From the NCBI GenBank assembly GCA_035640355.1, contig DASQWI010000017.1, positions 1 to 64,000 of the forward strand: a stretch of 64,000 nt of DNA, written 5' to 3'. The stretch is from Actinomycetota bacterium. Lineage in GTDB: Bacteria; Actinomycetota; UBA4738; HRBIN12. The notes below the pieces were generated by a model that searched no databases, had not been told where the DNA came from, and worked only from the letters and a program-made list of their open reading frames with translations. Numbering within the stretch: the stretch's first letter is position 1; the number at the start of each line of letters is the position of its first letter. This document shows positions 48,431 to 56,750 of the stretch, piece by piece. The position numbers and the translations under genes were made by a program.

Positions 48431-48904
48431 ATGCGACAGGTCGAGAGCGAGATCGAGGTCGACGTGCCGGTTCGTGTCGCGTACGACCAATGGACGCAGT
48501 TCGAAGAGTTTCCGCGGTTCATGGAGGGAGTCGAGGCGGTCCAGCAGACGACGGGCTCCACCCTCCACTGGGTGGCCGAGGTCGCGGGGCGCCGCAAGGA
48601 GTGGGACGCCCGCATCACCGAGCAGACGCCCGATCAGGTGATCGCCTGGGAGGGGTTCGGGAACCCGCAGAACATGGGACGAGTGTTCTTCGAGCCCGCC
48701 GATGGCGGGTCGCGGACGAAGATTAGCGTGGCGGTGGAGTACAAGCCCGAGGGCGCCGTCGAATCCGTTGGCGACGCGCTCGGTGTGCTAGAGCGCCAGG
48801 TGAAGGGCGACCTGGTTCGGTTCAAGGAGTTCATCGAGACCCGTGGAAAGCCCACCGGGTCGTGGCGCGGCGAGGTCCACGAGCCACCGAGTGGCTCGAT
48901 GTGA
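48431..48904 (+). CDS. SRPBCC-family (polyketide cyclase-like) protein
   Basis: A 157-residue COG5637-like protein: VESEIEVDVPVRVAYDQWTQFEEFPRFMEGVEAV, then WVAEVAGRRKEWDARITEQTPDQVIAW and TKISVAVEYKPEGAVESVGDALGVLERQVKGDLVRFKEFIE. These proteins bind hydrophobic ligands in a START-like cavity and are frequent in actinobacterial stress clusters; no reaction can be assigned. ATG 48431 follows GGAGGAGGAAGAG, and the hemerythrin stop is 18 nt upstream, so co-expression is likely. Confidence 0.87.
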   Translation: MRQVESEIEVDVPVRVAYDQWTQFEEFPRFMEGVEAVQQTTGSTLHWVAEVAGRRKEWDARITEQTPDQVIAWEGFGNPQNMGRVFFEPADGGSRTKISVAVEYKPEGAVESVGDALGVLERQVKGDLVRFKEFIETRGKPTGSWRGEVHEPPSGSM

Positions 48905-49004
48905 GATCGGTCCCGGGACGTCAGCCAAGGTAGGACTCGAGGCGCGGGTTGAGCTCGGTGAGCGCTAACTGCCAAGAAGGATGGCTTTGATGGCGGGGGC
49001 CACA

Positions 49005-49074
49005 GGGAGTCCTTACTTATGGTGGCCCGATCTGCCCGCGCCACCGGCCTGGGGAGTCCTTCATTATTGGGCCC
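49005..49074. repeat. Two direct repeats in the 340-bp intergenic region
   Basis: The 48905-49244 region has no convincing gene. It contains GGGAGTCCTT at 49005-49014 and 49052-49061, each followed by an AT-rich 8-nt stretch (ACTTATGG, CATTATTG) and then GGCCC (49024-49028, 49070-49074). The 24-nt and 23-nt units start 47 bp apart and are likely binding sites or promoter cores; read from the minus strand they run toward the genes at 48904 and away from DUF6256. Confidence 0.6.
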
Positions 49075-49244
49075 AGACGTTGCCGGCCTCTCAAAGGGGG
49101 AGATGGTTCGGGAGCGTCCGCACACAGCTCCGGCGGGGTAAGTGGACGTCGTTGCGGGCCTCGATCGGCCACGTGGGGAACCGCTGAAAACCGAGTACGT
49201 CCTATCCTTGTGGATGTCAAACCGAATCGCCCACTTCCGAACGA

Positions 49245-49595
49245 TCAAGTGTGCGGGCGGCCACGTCCGCCGATCAGCGACAAGGCGAGTGCCGCGACCA
49301 GTGCGATGGCCGCCAGGAACGCGCCGCCGAAGATCGCGCTCGGGAACGCATCCGGTTCACGGGCGAGCCAGACGTGGAAGATCAGGACGATCGCGAGGAA
49401 GACGGCGTACCCGCACGCCACTGCGCGAACCGTCTCGGCGAGGTGCGGCCGTACGTTCCTTCCGGTGACCGGCCGTCTGGGGACCGGATGTCGCCGAGCG
49501 ATGCCGACCATGGCGACGAAAGCGACGTAGGCGGCGACGAGCGGCAGAAGGACCTGTCGCAGCACGGTCGTCAACCCCGAAGGAAGAAGGACCAT
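49245..49595 (-). CDS. DUF6256-type small membrane protein
   Basis: A protein of about 116 residues with three or four helices (LRQVLLPLVAAYVAFVAMVG, VACGYAVFLAIVLIFHVWL, AIFGGAFLAAIALVAALALSLIGG). The pattern, and its position directly after the DUF6186-like gene, fits DUF6256. The start is unsure: ATG 49595 is in frame and overlaps the upstream gene by 25 bp; TTG 49574 would overlap its stop by four bases (TTGA). Function unknown. Confidence 0.65.
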   Translation of the reverse strand: MVLLPSGLTTVLRQVLLPLVAAYVAFVAMVGIARRHPVPRRPVTGRNVRPHLAETVRAVACGYAVFLAIVLIFHVWLAREPDAFPSAIFGGAFLAAIALVAALALSLIGGRGRPHT

Positions 49596-49789
49596 CCTCG
49601 GATGAACAGATGCCATCCGAGCCACAGCCACAGTCCGAACAGGAGGAAGCGCCCGGCGGATACCGTCATGAAGGAGCGAAGAAGGTCCGAGAGCGTTGGC
49701 CATTCGGGTCCGCGGAGAAGCCCGATGCCCTGCCAGACGAGAAGCGCCCCGACGATCCCGAGCCATCCGAGGAGCGCGATCGTGCGCAT
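49571..49789 (-). CDS. DUF6186-type small membrane protein
   Basis: A 72-residue protein with two helices: TIALLGWLGIVGALLVWQGIGLL and SAGRFLLFGLWLWLGWHLFI, ending GWSFFLRG. It matches the small DUF6186 family seen beside DUF6256 in actinobacteria. ATG 49789 follows GTGAGGAA. It is coupled to the next gene by overlap. The pair may form one small membrane complex. Confidence 0.7.
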   Translation of the reverse strand: MRTIALLGWLGIVGALLVWQGIGLLRGPEWPTLSDLLRSFMTVSAGRFLLFGLWLWLGWHLFIRGWSFFLRG

Positions 49790-49978
49790 TTCCTCACCTC
49801 ACCATCCGGATCCGCGTCCGTGCCAAGCGTATGGCGGCTCGCGCCGCGGGCTACCCACGTTGGGGGATCGCGCGAACCCTCCACCCGCCCGATTCCGCAT
49901 CTCGGCGCCGGAGGCGGAGGATCGAGGCGTTTCGGGGACGGAACCGCCCCTCGCCCGAGGACACGGTTTGGAGAGCGG

Positions 49979-50293
49979 ATGGCACAGGTCGTCGAGGTTC
50001 CGGAGCTCCAGCCATGGTTCCTCATCCACTGGCGATCGTCTGGTCATCCAGACGTCCTCATGGAGTTCGAGACGCAGGAGGAGGCGGAGGACGCGCTCCA
50101 TGTGACGTTCGCCGACATCGCGGAAACTGCGGGCGATGACGTCGACGTGCTCCCCATGACCGTCTGCTCGGCGCTGATGATGTTCGAGAAGCCGGAACTT
50201 CGTGATGCGCTCTGGCGGTGGGACGCGCAGCTCGCGGCGCTCGAGTTGAGGCTGCGCACGATCGACGATGTGTTCCCCAGTCGAACCTCTTGA
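49979..50293 (+). CDS. Conserved hypothetical small soluble protein
   Basis: A 104-residue acidic protein (PELQPWFLIHWRSSGHPDVLMEFETQEEAEDALHVTFADIAET ... ALMMFEKPELRDALWRWDAQLAALELRLRTIDDVFP). The pattern is alpha/beta without catalytic residues. ATG 49979 follows GGAG; the upstream open frame is antisense to the DUF6186/6256 genes. No family recognised. Confidence 0.55.
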   Translation: MAQVVEVPELQPWFLIHWRSSGHPDVLMEFETQEEAEDALHVTFADIAETAGDDVDVLPMTVCSALMMFEKPELRDALWRWDAQLAALELRLRTIDDVFPSRTS

Positions 50294-50652
50294 TCCAGGG
50301 CGGCTCCGACCGATCACCGCCCGGCTCTGAGCAAGCGCGGGCTGTCGCGCACCGCGACGACCAGCATGCAGCTTCTGCCGTCGGCGTCCAGCGCGAAGAA
50401 CCGTCCACCTCGTCGTTCGTAGAACATGAGCCCCGTGGCGCCGAGTGGACTGCGACGCCTATGTGCCGGTATGCGCGGTGACGGCGATCTTCACCCAGGA
50501 CGCTCGATGCGACAGCCGAGAGTCCGACGGACAAACCAGAAAGGTGTCCGCAGCTGGATGGGCATGTCGTCTGTCTCAGTGCTCCGGCACGAGTCAGGGA
50601 TTTACGCAGTCGAGAGTTGGTAGCCTCGATCCAGCCTCAGGAGGAGGAGCCG
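50294..50652. other. 359-bp stretch without a convincing gene
   Basis: Holds a possible 37-residue minus-strand frame at 50314-50427 (LMFYERRGGRFFALDADGR, then CMLVVAVRDSPRLLRAG), protein-like but without a ribosome-binding site and probably a gene remnant. TAGCCT at 50622-50627 is a -10 candidate for the VOC gene downstream. Confidence 0.35.
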
Positions 50653-51099
50653 ATGACCGTCAAGGCGATACCCGACCAGTACCACAGCGTGCAGCCCTAC
50701 CTGTTGGTAGAGGACGCGGCAGGACTCATCGAGTTCATCACGGCGACGTTCGGCGCCGAAGAGGCCTTGAGGATGCCCCAGCCCGACGGCAGGATCGGGC
50801 ACGCGGAGATGCGCATCGGTGACTCGATCGTCATGCTCGCGGAGGCCTCGACGGCCGAGGGCAGCGGCGAGCCGATGCCAGCCACAGTGATGACGTACGT
50901 GGAGGATGCCGACGCGACGTTCCAACGGGCACTCGAGGCCGGAGCGACGTCGCTCCGCGAGCCGGCCGACCAGTTCTACGGTGACCGGAGCGCCGGCGTC
51001 GTGGATCCGTTCGGCAACCACTGGTGGTTCCACACGCACGTCGAGGACGTCTCGCCCGAGGAGGCCGCTCGGCGCGCGCAGGAGCAGCAGGGCTCGTAG
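50653..51099 (+). CDS. VOC/glyoxalase-fold protein (PhnB-like)
   Basis: A 148-residue protein: SVQPYLLVEDAAGLIEFITATFGAEEALRMPQPDGRIGHAEMRIGDSIVML and DADATFQRALEAGATSLREPADQFYGDRSAGVVDPFGNHWWFHTHVEDVSPEEA, the PhnB/YdcJ-like VOC pattern with metal-binding candidates (His in GHAEM, Glu/Asp, H in NHWW). Members are dioxygenase- or glyoxalase-like, often with unknown ligand. ATG 50653 has AGGAGGAGGAG just upstream; a TAGCCT -10 lies 25 nt before it. Confidence 0.88.
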   Translation: MTVKAIPDQYHSVQPYLLVEDAAGLIEFITATFGAEEALRMPQPDGRIGHAEMRIGDSIVMLAEASTAEGSGEPMPATVMTYVEDADATFQRALEAGATSLREPADQFYGDRSAGVVDPFGNHWWFHTHVEDVSPEEAARRAQEQQGS

Positions 51100-51652
51100 A
51101 CGCCGCTCGCGGATGGGCTGAGCACACAACTGGCACGAACTGGCGTGGCGTCCTTCACTACGAGCCGCAACGACACATCTCGTAAAGAGCCGTGCTGTTA
51201 GTCCTGCTTCAGTGGACCGGCTCCTCACGGGTGGTGGCTGATCCTTCTGCACGCTCGCCGGAAGATCGGCATATCGACAGGACCGCTCCCGCCAGCGCCA
51301 CTTGAATGTGTGACGTGTCGCGGGACAAATGCGGGACGAACGACCAATTGAGTGGCGGTTCACACTCGACGTGCCTAGTGACCTGAGCGTCTGCTCGTAG
51401 ACCTGGCTGGACGATGTGTGAACCACCTGCCTCTGCTCTTGGAGCTCCAGAATCATTCGACCGCCGCGTCCTCCTTCCTCGCCTCGCCCTGGCTCCCGGT
51501 TCGCCGCACCAGTGCGAAGGCTGCGGTGCATTTGGACCTGGACGCCCACGCCCCGGGGAACGTACGCCGAGTTACGAGCGTTCTTGGGAGAGCGAGGGGA
51601 TAAGAGGCACCGTTCCTCGGCCGAGGTGTCAATCCGCATCGAGGGAGGCGTG
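51100..51652. other. 553-bp stretch without a convincing gene
   Basis: Only scattered, family-less frames. Contains the left copy of the 80-bp repeat (51321-51400). Confidence 0.55.
51321..51400 (+). repeat. Left copy of an imperfect ~80-bp direct repeat
   Basis: Matches 54455-54535 at about 63 of 81 aligned positions, with blocks AATGCGGGACGAACGACC and TTGAGTGGCGGTTCA identical. The sequence after its GTAG end also resembles the start of a degenerate tRNA T-arm (GATGTGTGAACC versus GGATTTGAACCC). Possible attachment-site remnant. Confidence 0.6.
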
Positions 51653-52102
51653 ATGGACGAGCAGATCGTGAGACGGCGGCCCCGAGAGCACCTCCCGAGA
51701 TCCGAGCAGGAGTGGCGAGAGCGCTTGACCCCGGAACAATTCGAGGTGCTCAGAAACAAGGGCACCGAGCGCGCCTTCACCGGCAAGTACGCGTTCACGA
51801 AGGATCGCGGGACCTACCGGTGCGCGGCGTGCGGAGAGGAACTGTTCCGTTCCGAGGCGAAGTACGACTCGGGCACCGGCTGGCCCAGCTTCTTCGAGCC
51901 GATCGCTCGCGGAGCCGTCGAGCTTCACGAGGATGTGAGCTTCGGCATGCGCCGAATCGAGGTCACGTGCGCCCGGTGCGGCGGCCACCTTGGCCATCTG
52001 TTCGATGATAGTCCCGAGCCCAGCGGAGAGCGCTACTGCATGAACTCGATCTCTCTGAATCTCAAGGCGGACGATGCCGAGCGGGACGGCGTGGTCGACT
52101 GA
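51653..52102 (+). CDS. msrB: Peptide-methionine (R)-S-oxide reductase
   Basis: A 149-residue enzyme reducing methionine-R-sulfoxide in proteins using thioredoxin. Zinc knuckles C57AAC60 and C106ARC109 are present, as are KYDSGTGWPSFFEP and the catalytic Cys129 in GERYCMNSISL. ATG 51653 follows GAGGGAGGCG. The N-terminal ~20 residues (IVRRRPREHLPRSEQEWRERL) are family-typical. It lies inside the repeat-flanked segment 51.3-54.5 kb. Confidence 0.95.
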   Translation: MDEQIVRRRPREHLPRSEQEWRERLTPEQFEVLRNKGTERAFTGKYAFTKDRGTYRCAACGEELFRSEAKYDSGTGWPSFFEPIARGAVELHEDVSFGMRRIEVTCARCGGHLGHLFDDSPEPSGERYCMNSISLNLKADDAERDGVVD

Positions 52103-52167
52103 ACCAGATGAGCGGGAAGCATCGGTGCCCTCGTCGTCCGTCCCGTACGAACGGTAAACATGCAGGA

Positions 52168-52506
52168 ATGTGCGTCATCTTCGGTGTTGGGCTCGCGATC
52201 GTCCCGTTCCTCCGAGAAGGGGGTCGTTGAGCAGTGTTACTGGCTCTCAGGGCGCGAGTTCCTCGACTCGGTAGCGATGGGCCTGATCAGGCCGGGACCC
52301 GTTGTGATCACCCGCCGCTGTTCATCGGTTACCTCGTCGGCGGATTCCTTGGCGCGGCGATTGCCACCGTCGCGATCTTCTTGCCCATCTACCTCGCCGT
52401 CGTCCAATCGGGCCGATGGTTCATTCGGCACCAGGGCAGCGACAGGCTCCAGCGCTTCGTGAAGGGCGCCACCGTTCAAGCTGCCAGCTCGGCGGGACCG
52501 ACCTAG
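52168..52506 (+). pseudogene. chrA: Chromate transporter (ChrA) fragment with two frameshifts
   Basis: Three pieces in two frames rebuild a ChrA segment: MCVIFGVGLAIVPFLRE (frame of 52168), then VVEQCYWLSGREFLDSVAMG ... LIRPGPVVIT (one base inserted near 52220), then FIGYLVGGFLGAAIATVAIFLPIYLAVVQSG and on to RFVKGATVQAASSAGPT (one base lost near 52315), ending at TAG 52506. Intact ChrA proteins are about 380-400 residues; only ~110 remain, so the N-terminal half and the very end are gone. Non-functional remnant of a chromate/sulfate-type efflux protein. Confidence 0.8.
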
Positions 52507-52574
52507 CCGACTGACCGATGAGTCTTGCCGACCCCACGGGTCGTAAAGAGAAGCCGAACGGCTGGAGGTGAGCA

Positions 52575-54125
52575 GTGCAGGCTGAAAACCAGGTCGCCGC
52601 CCCACCTCGGGCCGGGCGCAAGGAGTGGATAGGGCTCGCTGTTATCGCGCTGGCGTGCGTTCTGTACGTGATGGATCTGACCGTCCTGCACCTGGCGGTG
52701 CCGGCCATCAGCGCGGACCTCCGGCCCACCAGCACGCAGCTGCTGTGGATCATCGATATCTACGGGTTCCTGGTGGCCGGGTCCCTGATCACGATGGGCA
52801 CGCTGGGCGACAGGATCGGTCGCCGCCGTCTGCTCATGATCGGCGCTGCCGCGTTCGGCGTGGCGTCCGTGCTGGCCGCGTTATCGGCCAGCGCCGAAAT
52901 GCTTATCGCCACCCGGGCCCTGCTGGGGGTGGCAGGGGCGACCCTTGCGCCGTCCACGCTGTCCTTGATCCGGAACATGTTCCTCGACCCCCGGCAGCGC
53001 ACAGTGGCCATCAGCATCTGGATCACCAGCTTCTCGGTTGGAGGCGCGATCGGCCCGCTGCTGGGCGGCCTGGTGTTGGAGTTCTTCTGGTGGGGCGCGG
53101 TGTTCCTGCTGGCCGTGCCGGTGATGGCGCTGCTGCTGACACTTGGGCCGAAGTTCCTCCCCGAATACCGCGACCCAGACGCGGGCCGTCTCGATCTCAC
53201 GAGCGCCGCCCTGGCGCTGGTGGCAGTTCTGGCGGTGATCTTCGGTCTCAAGCAGATCGCCCAGGACGGCGTGAGCGTAGTGGCCGTGATGTTCATCGTT
53301 GCCGGCTTGGCCGTTGGCGTCGTGTTTCAGCGCCGGCAGTTGAAGCTGGCCGATCCGTTCATCGACCTCCGGCTGTTCGTGAGGCCGGCCTTCACCGCCT
53401 CGCTGGTGACGTATGGGTTCGGCATCTTCCTGGTGTTCGGGGGCTTCCTCTTCCTGCCGCAATATCTCCAGCTGGTGCTGGGGCTGTCACCGCTCGAGGC
53501 GGGCTTGTGGACGCTGCCGTGGGCCCTGGGGTTCGTCGTCGGATCGAATCTGACACCGGTGATCGCCCGCCGGGTCCGTCCGGCGCCGGTGATGGCGGGC
53601 GGCCTGGCGTTGGCCGCCGTGGGCTTCCTGATATTTACGCAGATCGACGCGGCCTCAGGCTTCGCGGTCATCGTCGCCGGCTCCGTCGCCTTCTCGCTTG
53701 GGAGCGCTCCTTTGTTCACCCTGACGAACGACCTGATCATCGGGTCGGCTCCGCCCGAGCGGGCCGGGGCGGCCGCGGGGATCTCGGAGACGTCCGCTGA
53801 GTTCGGCGGGGCTCTCGGGATCGCCATCTTCGGCAGCATCGGAGTTGCGATCTATCGCGCCGGGATCGGCGAGGGCATCCCGCCCGGGGTCTCTCCCCAG
53901 GCGGCCGCGATCGCACGGGACACGCTCGGAGGCGCCATCGAGGTGGCCGGGCGGCTTCCGGATCAGGTCGGCCGCGCCATGGTCGACGCCGCTCGCGAGG
54001 CCTTCGTCCGGGGACTGCACGTCGCCGCCGCCGTAAGCCTGGTTGGAACGATCGCCTTGGCTATCTTCGTCGGGCTCATGCTCAGGCACGTGCGTAGCTC
54101 GGAGGGCGAGGGGCACCCCGGCTGA
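52575..54125 (+). CDS. MFS transporter, DHA2 (EmrB/QacA) drug efflux type
   Basis: A 516-residue protein with 14-helix DHA2 pattern: MDLTVLHLAVPAISADL (motif D1 region), LGDRIGRRRLLMIGAAAFG (motif A), ATRALLGVAGATLAPSTLSLIRNMF (motif B), FSVGGAIGPLLGGLV (motif C). Proton-driven export of cationic drugs or metabolites is expected; the substrate is unknown. GTG 52575 follows CTGGAGGTGAGCA. It follows the chrA remnant and lies within the repeat-flanked segment, which suggests horizontal gain. Confidence 0.93.
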   Translation: MQAENQVAAPPRAGRKEWIGLAVIALACVLYVMDLTVLHLAVPAISADLRPTSTQLLWIIDIYGFLVAGSLITMGTLGDRIGRRRLLMIGAAAFGVASVLAALSASAEMLIATRALLGVAGATLAPSTLSLIRNMFLDPRQRTVAISIWITSFSVGGAIGPLLGGLVLEFFWWGAVFLLAVPVMALLLTLGPKFLPEYRDPDAGRLDLTSAALALVAVLAVIFGLKQIAQDGVSVVAVMFIVAGLAVGVVFQRRQLKLADPFIDLRLFVRPAFTASLVTYGFGIFLVFGGFLFLPQYLQLVLGLSPLEAGLWTLPWALGFVVGSNLTPVIARRVRPAPVMAGGLALAAVGFLIFTQIDAASGFAVIVAGSVAFSLGSAPLFTLTNDLIIGSAPPERAGAAAGISETSAEFGGALGIAIFGSIGVAIYRAGIGEGIPPGVSPQAAAIARDTLGGAIEVAGRLPDQVGRAMVDAAREAFVRGLHVAAAVSLVGTIALAIFVGLMLRHVRSSEGEGHPG

Positions 54126-54532
54126 ACGGACCGCCACCTGTGACAGCCTTCAAGACGTCGATGGGCATGGAGGGCCTGGAAGGCAACCGCGTCGAGGTCT
54201 ACGACCGGGTCGAACGTCGGGTCATACATGCGTGGACGAAAGAGCCCTAGCTTCACGAGTCCTAGAAGGAGAAAACGTGGCTGAGGGAGCGGTCGAACGG
54301 GCCGTAATTGTGACGAACCCATGGTGCATATGACGCTATCCACACGCGACCGTCCTAGTTGGGACCCCAACTCGTGGCCTCGCAGCCCCTAAGCAAAAGC
54401 CTCAACCTGTTCCCTCCCGTCGGCAGTTCGATCGCTACGTGTAACGGTCGTCCACGGGACGAATGCGGGACGAACGACCGAGTTGAGTGGCGGTTCAGAT
54501 GCGACACCGTTTCTGACCTGGGCCTTTGCTTG
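54126..54532. other. 407-bp stretch without a convincing gene
   Basis: Between the transporter stop and the tRNA. A frame of 90 codons (54043-54333) is antisense-like composition only. It carries the right copy of the 80-bp repeat, which ends inside the tRNA 3' end. Confidence 0.5.
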
Positions 54533-54535
54533 TAG
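54455..54535 (+). repeat. Right copy of the imperfect ~80-bp direct repeat
   Basis: Partner of 51321-51400 in direct orientation, 3.1 kb away. Its last three bases (TAG, 54533-54535) are the 3' end of tRNA-Glu (minus strand), the usual target region for site-specific integrases. Confidence 0.6.
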
Positions 54536-54605
54536 TCCCAACGGGATTTGAACCCGTGTCTCCACCTTGAGAGGGTGGTGTCCTAGGCCACTAGACGATG
54601 GGACC
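54533..54605 (-). tRNA. tRNA-Glu (anticodon CTC)
   Basis: The 73-nt minus-strand sequence folds as a tRNA: acceptor GGTCCCA paired with TGGGACT plus discriminator A, D arm CGTCTAGTGGCCTAGGACAC (typical of tRNA-Glu), anticodon stem CCACC/GGTGG with loop CTCTCAA giving anticodon CTC, and T arm ACGGGTTCAAATCCCGT. No encoded CCA. It reads glutamate GAG codons. Confidence 0.95.
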
Positions 54606-54672
54606 GAGCGCCCCGTCCGGGGCTTTGCCAGGATATCGAACGCGCTCCGCTGGCCTCGGATGATTCCACTTC

Positions 54673-54678
54673 TACTCT
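54673..54678 (+). promoter_or_regulatory. Leaderless-type -10 element TACTCT for the DUF488 gene
   Basis: TACTCT ends 6 nt before the ATG at 54685; no ribosome-binding site. Confidence 0.5.
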
Positions 54679-54684
54679 TGTCCT

Positions 54685-55221
54685 ATGGCCCTTTTGTACA
54701 GCGTCGGCCACGGCCGCCGGCCGGTCGACGCGTTCCTCGAGCTCGTTCAAGCCCCCGGGATTCGTCGCGTCGTCGACGTTCGGGCGATGCCCGCGTCGCG
54801 CCGGAACCCGCATTTCAACAAGGCGACGCTCGACTCCGTGCTGGCCGACGCCTGCATCGAGTACGTCTGGCGCGGCGCCGAGCTGGGAGGTCTCCGCACA
54901 CCTCGCCCGGACTCTCACCACGTCGCGCTTTGGAACGACGCGCTTCGCGGCTACGCCGATCACACCGAGACGCGCGAGTTCGCCGACGGCCTCGACTGGC
55001 TGCTCCGGAGCGCCGACGAGATGCCCACCGCTTTCATGTGTGCCGAGTCCGACTGGCGCCGCTGCCACCGGCGGATCCTCTCCGACGCGATCGTCGCCAC
55101 CGGGGGCCGCGTCGTTCATCTGCTCGACGGCGGCGGGGAGGAGCACGTCCTTCACTCATCGGCGAGGGGCGAGGACGGCCGGCCGATCTATGACCGGCGC
55201 GCCCAACGCTCGCTGCTCTAA
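54685..55221 (+). CDS. DUF488 family protein
   Basis: A 178-residue protein: LLYSVGHGRRPVDAFLELVQAPGIRRVVDVRAMPASRRNPHFNKATL, GAELGGLRTPRPDSHHVALWNDALRGYADH, and AFMCAESDWRRCHRRILSDAIVATGGRVVHLLDGG, which match DUF488 including the conserved Cys-His region. The family is widely distributed, of unknown function (sometimes suspected in nucleic acid or thiol chemistry). Leaderless start at ATG 54685. Its stop overlaps the convergent icd stop by 4 bp. Confidence 0.9.
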   Translation: MALLYSVGHGRRPVDAFLELVQAPGIRRVVDVRAMPASRRNPHFNKATLDSVLADACIEYVWRGAELGGLRTPRPDSHHVALWNDALRGYADHTETREFADGLDWLLRSADEMPTAFMCAESDWRRCHRRILSDAIVATGGRVVHLLDGGGEEHVLHSSARGEDGRPIYDRRAQRSLL

Positions 55222-56669
55222 TTCTCTCCCTGCGCGCGGGTGAACCCCAGCTCGCCGTCGAACTCTTGCAGCTTCTCGATGTGCATCCATTTGTGCTTGG
55301 TCGACACGCGCTGCAAGAGGTCGTGGACCGCGCCGTCCAAGAGGTCGCCCGGGTCCTGCCTGATTATGAACCGGCACGCATAGTGATCGACCATGTCGGC
55401 GGTCGCTCCGGTCGGTGGGAACACCTGCCGTCCTCGGTTCGACACCGACTTCAGTTCGAGGTTCGTGTCATCGGTCAGCGCGCGGAGGCTCGTGCCGAGC
55501 TCCTCCGGATCGAGCGGTGACTCGACGAACAGGTCCAGTCCTACCACCGCGCGCTCCGCGGGCCGAACGAAGTCGGGCCGGGAGGCGACCGATGGCAATG
55601 AGATCGGCTTGTAGTCGCGCACCTGCCACCGCTTCGAGCGCTTGCCGAGGTTGCCGATGATCGCGTCGGTGTACGCGCTCGTCGGCGTGCCCTTGTCGTA
55701 GCCGACGACGTCGCCGGTCAACGTTCCTTGCTCGAGCGTCACGAGGATCGCGTGCTCGATGTCCGCCGCGGCGTCGAACTCGCCCAGGTGCCGAAGCATC
55801 AGAACGGCCGATAGCACGACCGCCGTGGGGTTGATCACGTCTTTGCCCGCGTACTTCGGCGCCGAGCCGTGCACCGCCTCGAAGATCGCGACGTCGGTTC
55901 CGATGTTCGCGCTCGGCGCGTACCCGAGCCCGCCGACGAGCGCCGATGTGAGGTCGGAAAGGATGTCGCCGTTCATGTTGGTCGTCACGATCACGTCGAA
56001 CTGCTCGGGGCGCTTCACCAGTTGGTGCGCGCAGTTGTCGACGATGATGTGATTGGCCTCGATCGCCGAATACTCCGGCGCGATCTCCTCGAAGGTGCGC
56101 TTCAGCAAGCCTTCGGAGAGCTTCATGATGTTCGCCTTGGTGGCGCAGTGGACCTTCTCGCGTCCCTCCGCGATCGCCAGCTCGAACGCGAAGCGCACGA
56201 TCTTCTCGCAGCCCTTCCGGCTGATGAGCTTGAGGGCCTGCGCGACGCCGGGCGTCTGCATGTGCTCGATCCCCGCATAGAGGTCCTCGACGTTCTCGCG
56301 AACGACGACGAGGTCGATGCCACGGCCGCTGTACGGGGTCGTCACGCCGGGGAGCTCCCGGACGGGGCGAACGTTCGCGTAGGTCTCGAACAGCTTGCGG
56401 AGCGTCACGTTCGCGCTCTTCTCGCCGAATCCGACGGGAGTCTCGAGCGGTCCCTTCAACACCACGCGGGTGCGGTCGACCGACTCGATCGTCTCGGGAG
56501 GGACGCCTGAGGGGAGTCCTTTCTTGAAAACCTCTGCGCCGGCCTCCTGTTCGTCCCAGTCGATGTTCGCGCCGGTCGCCTCGACGATCCGTTGGGCGGC
56601 GCGTACGCATTCGGGGCCGATACCGTCGCCGGGGATGAGCGTGACGTTGTGGGTGGCCGTTCGGTTCAT
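55218..56669 (-). CDS. icd: NADP/NAD-dependent isocitrate dehydrogenase, long type
   Basis: A 483-residue beta-decarboxylating dehydrogenase: [36 protein letters not shown] (substrate site, with the family Ser/Asn-Val-x-Leu-Arg), [42 protein letters not shown] and [20 protein letters not shown] (cofactor). The ~140-residue C-terminal extension beyond the ~345-residue core is that of the long Thermus-type IDH (about 480-496 residues). Catalyses isocitrate to 2-oxoglutarate in the TCA cycle; NADP versus NAD cannot be fixed by eye. ATG 56669 follows AAGGAGCTCCC. Confidence 0.88.
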   Translation of the reverse strand: MNRTATHNVTLIPGDGIGPECVRAAQRIVEATGANIDWDEQEAGAEVFKKGLPSGVPPETIESVDRTRVVLKGPLETPVGFGEKSANVTLRKLFETYANVRPVRELPGVTTPYSGRGIDLVVVRENVEDLYAGIEHMQTPGVAQALKLISRKGCEKIVRFAFELAIAEGREKVHCATKANIMKLSEGLLKRTFEEIAPEYSAIEANHIIVDNCAHQLVKRPEQFDVIVTTNMNGDILSDLTSALVGGLGYAPSANIGTDVAIFEAVHGSAPKYAGKDVINPTAVVLSAVLMLRHLGEFDAAADIEHAILVTLEQGTLTGDVVGYDKGTPTSAYTDAIIGNLGKRSKRWQVRDYKPISLPSVASRPDFVRPAERAVVGLDLFVESPLDPEELGTSLRALTDDTNLELKSVSNRGRQVFPPTGATADMVDHYACRFIIRQDPGDLLDGAVHDLLQRVSTKHKWMHIEKLQEFDGELGFTRAQGEN

Positions 56670-56739
56670 GGGAGCTCCTTCGTGGCGCGGAACGGCGGCA
56701 TCCTCTCACGGGCGTCTCGGAGGTCAGGCGTCGGCGTTG

Positions 56740-56745
56740 TAGGCT
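56740..56745 (+). promoter_or_regulatory. Leaderless-type -10 element TAGGCT for the phosphoesterase gene
   Basis: TAGGCT ends 5 nt before the GTG at 56751; no ribosome-binding site. Confidence 0.45.
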
Positions 56746-56750
56746 CGGGC

